Assembly: GCA_023441125.1 (NCBI GenBank)
Contig: JAEZQV010000181.1
Span: 1 to 6,882, forward strand
Source of the DNA: Bacillota bacterium
Lineage (GTDB): Bacteria; Bacillota_C; Negativicutes; Sporomusales; Sporomusaceae
Length of the DNA: 6,882 bases
Direction: 5' to 3'
Position 1 is the first letter of the stretch, and each line of letters opens with the position of its first letter. Below the pieces are notes generated by a model that had not been told where the DNA came from, did not search any database, and saw only the letters and a program-made list of their open reading frames with translations. Both the position numbers and the translations under genes were made by a program. This document shows, in pieces, positions 6,835 through 6,882 of the stretch.

Positions 6835-6882
6835 CAATCAAAAAACTTGCGCCGGAAGAACTCTTAGGGCTCAATAAATTTG
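6831..6882 (+). CDS. fixX: Ferredoxin-like protein FixX/YdiT, N-terminal fragment cut by window end
   Basis: Only 17 codons are in the window. FixX proteins are about 95 residues and carry the iron-sulfur clusters that serve FixC; none of the cysteine motifs are reached here. The start ATG at 6831 overlaps the fixC stop in ATGA, and GGAAGGGG at 6812-6819 gives a ribosome site inside fixC. The visible residues contain ELLGLNKF, which fits the N-terminal L-G-x-N-K-F pattern of FixX/YdiT that precedes the first strand. Position after fixC makes the call likely despite the short fragment. Confidence 0.8.
   Translation, partial: MTIKKLAPEELLGLNKF

Overview
The window holds one co-directional (+ strand) gene cluster. 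In order, it carries a CoA-transferase cut by the left edge, two adjacent acyl-CoA dehydrogenase (ACAD) family genes, a decayed remnant of a sensor gene, and fixA (Etf beta), fixB (Etf alpha), fixC and the first 17 codons of fixX. The order resembles the enterobacterial ydiF-ydiO-ydiQRST and cai/fixABCX systems. Those couple CoA activation of an acid to an acyl-CoA dehydrogenase/enoyl-CoA reductase and to a dedicated ETF plus an ETF:quinone-oxidoreductase-like protein.

The sequence suggests an anaerobic or facultative Firmicute, possibly of the Sporomusa/Pelosinus (Negativicutes) kind. The reasons are strong purine-rich Shine-Dalgarno sites (AGGAGGA, GAAAGGGG), the gene content, and the MCP-like sensor remnant. 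No rRNA or other taxonomic marker is present, so this placement is an inference.

Layout: 1-1089 is the C-terminal two thirds of an acetate/propionate-type CoA-transferase. 1096-2235 and 2269-3414 are the two ACAD genes, spaced 6 and 33 nt from the preceding genes. 3415-3791 is a low-GC gap with a broken sensor-like gene (3466-3736). 3792-4568, 4590-5522, 5551-6834 and 6831-6882 are fixA, fixB, fixC and partial fixX. No convincing terminator or promoter was seen inside the cluster.

Likely joint function (inference): the transferase makes the acyl- or enoyl-CoA, the ACAD pair oxidises or reduces it, and FixAB exchanges electrons between the ACAD flavin and FixCX at the quinone pool. FixABCX complexes are known to bifurcate electrons from NADH to quinone and ferredoxin/flavodoxin, so a bifurcating role is possible here.

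The most notable observation is that the two ACADs have lost complementary halves of the FAD site. The first keeps the residues a subunit gives to its own FAD but has lost those it would give to its partner's FAD. The second shows the reverse pattern. This predicts an obligate alpha2beta2 enzyme. The window is also a compositional mosaic: hand-counted GC is about 41% at 601-900, 54% at 2941-3240, 40% at 3421-3720 and 62% at 4141-4440. The fix block may therefore have a different history from the upstream genes.
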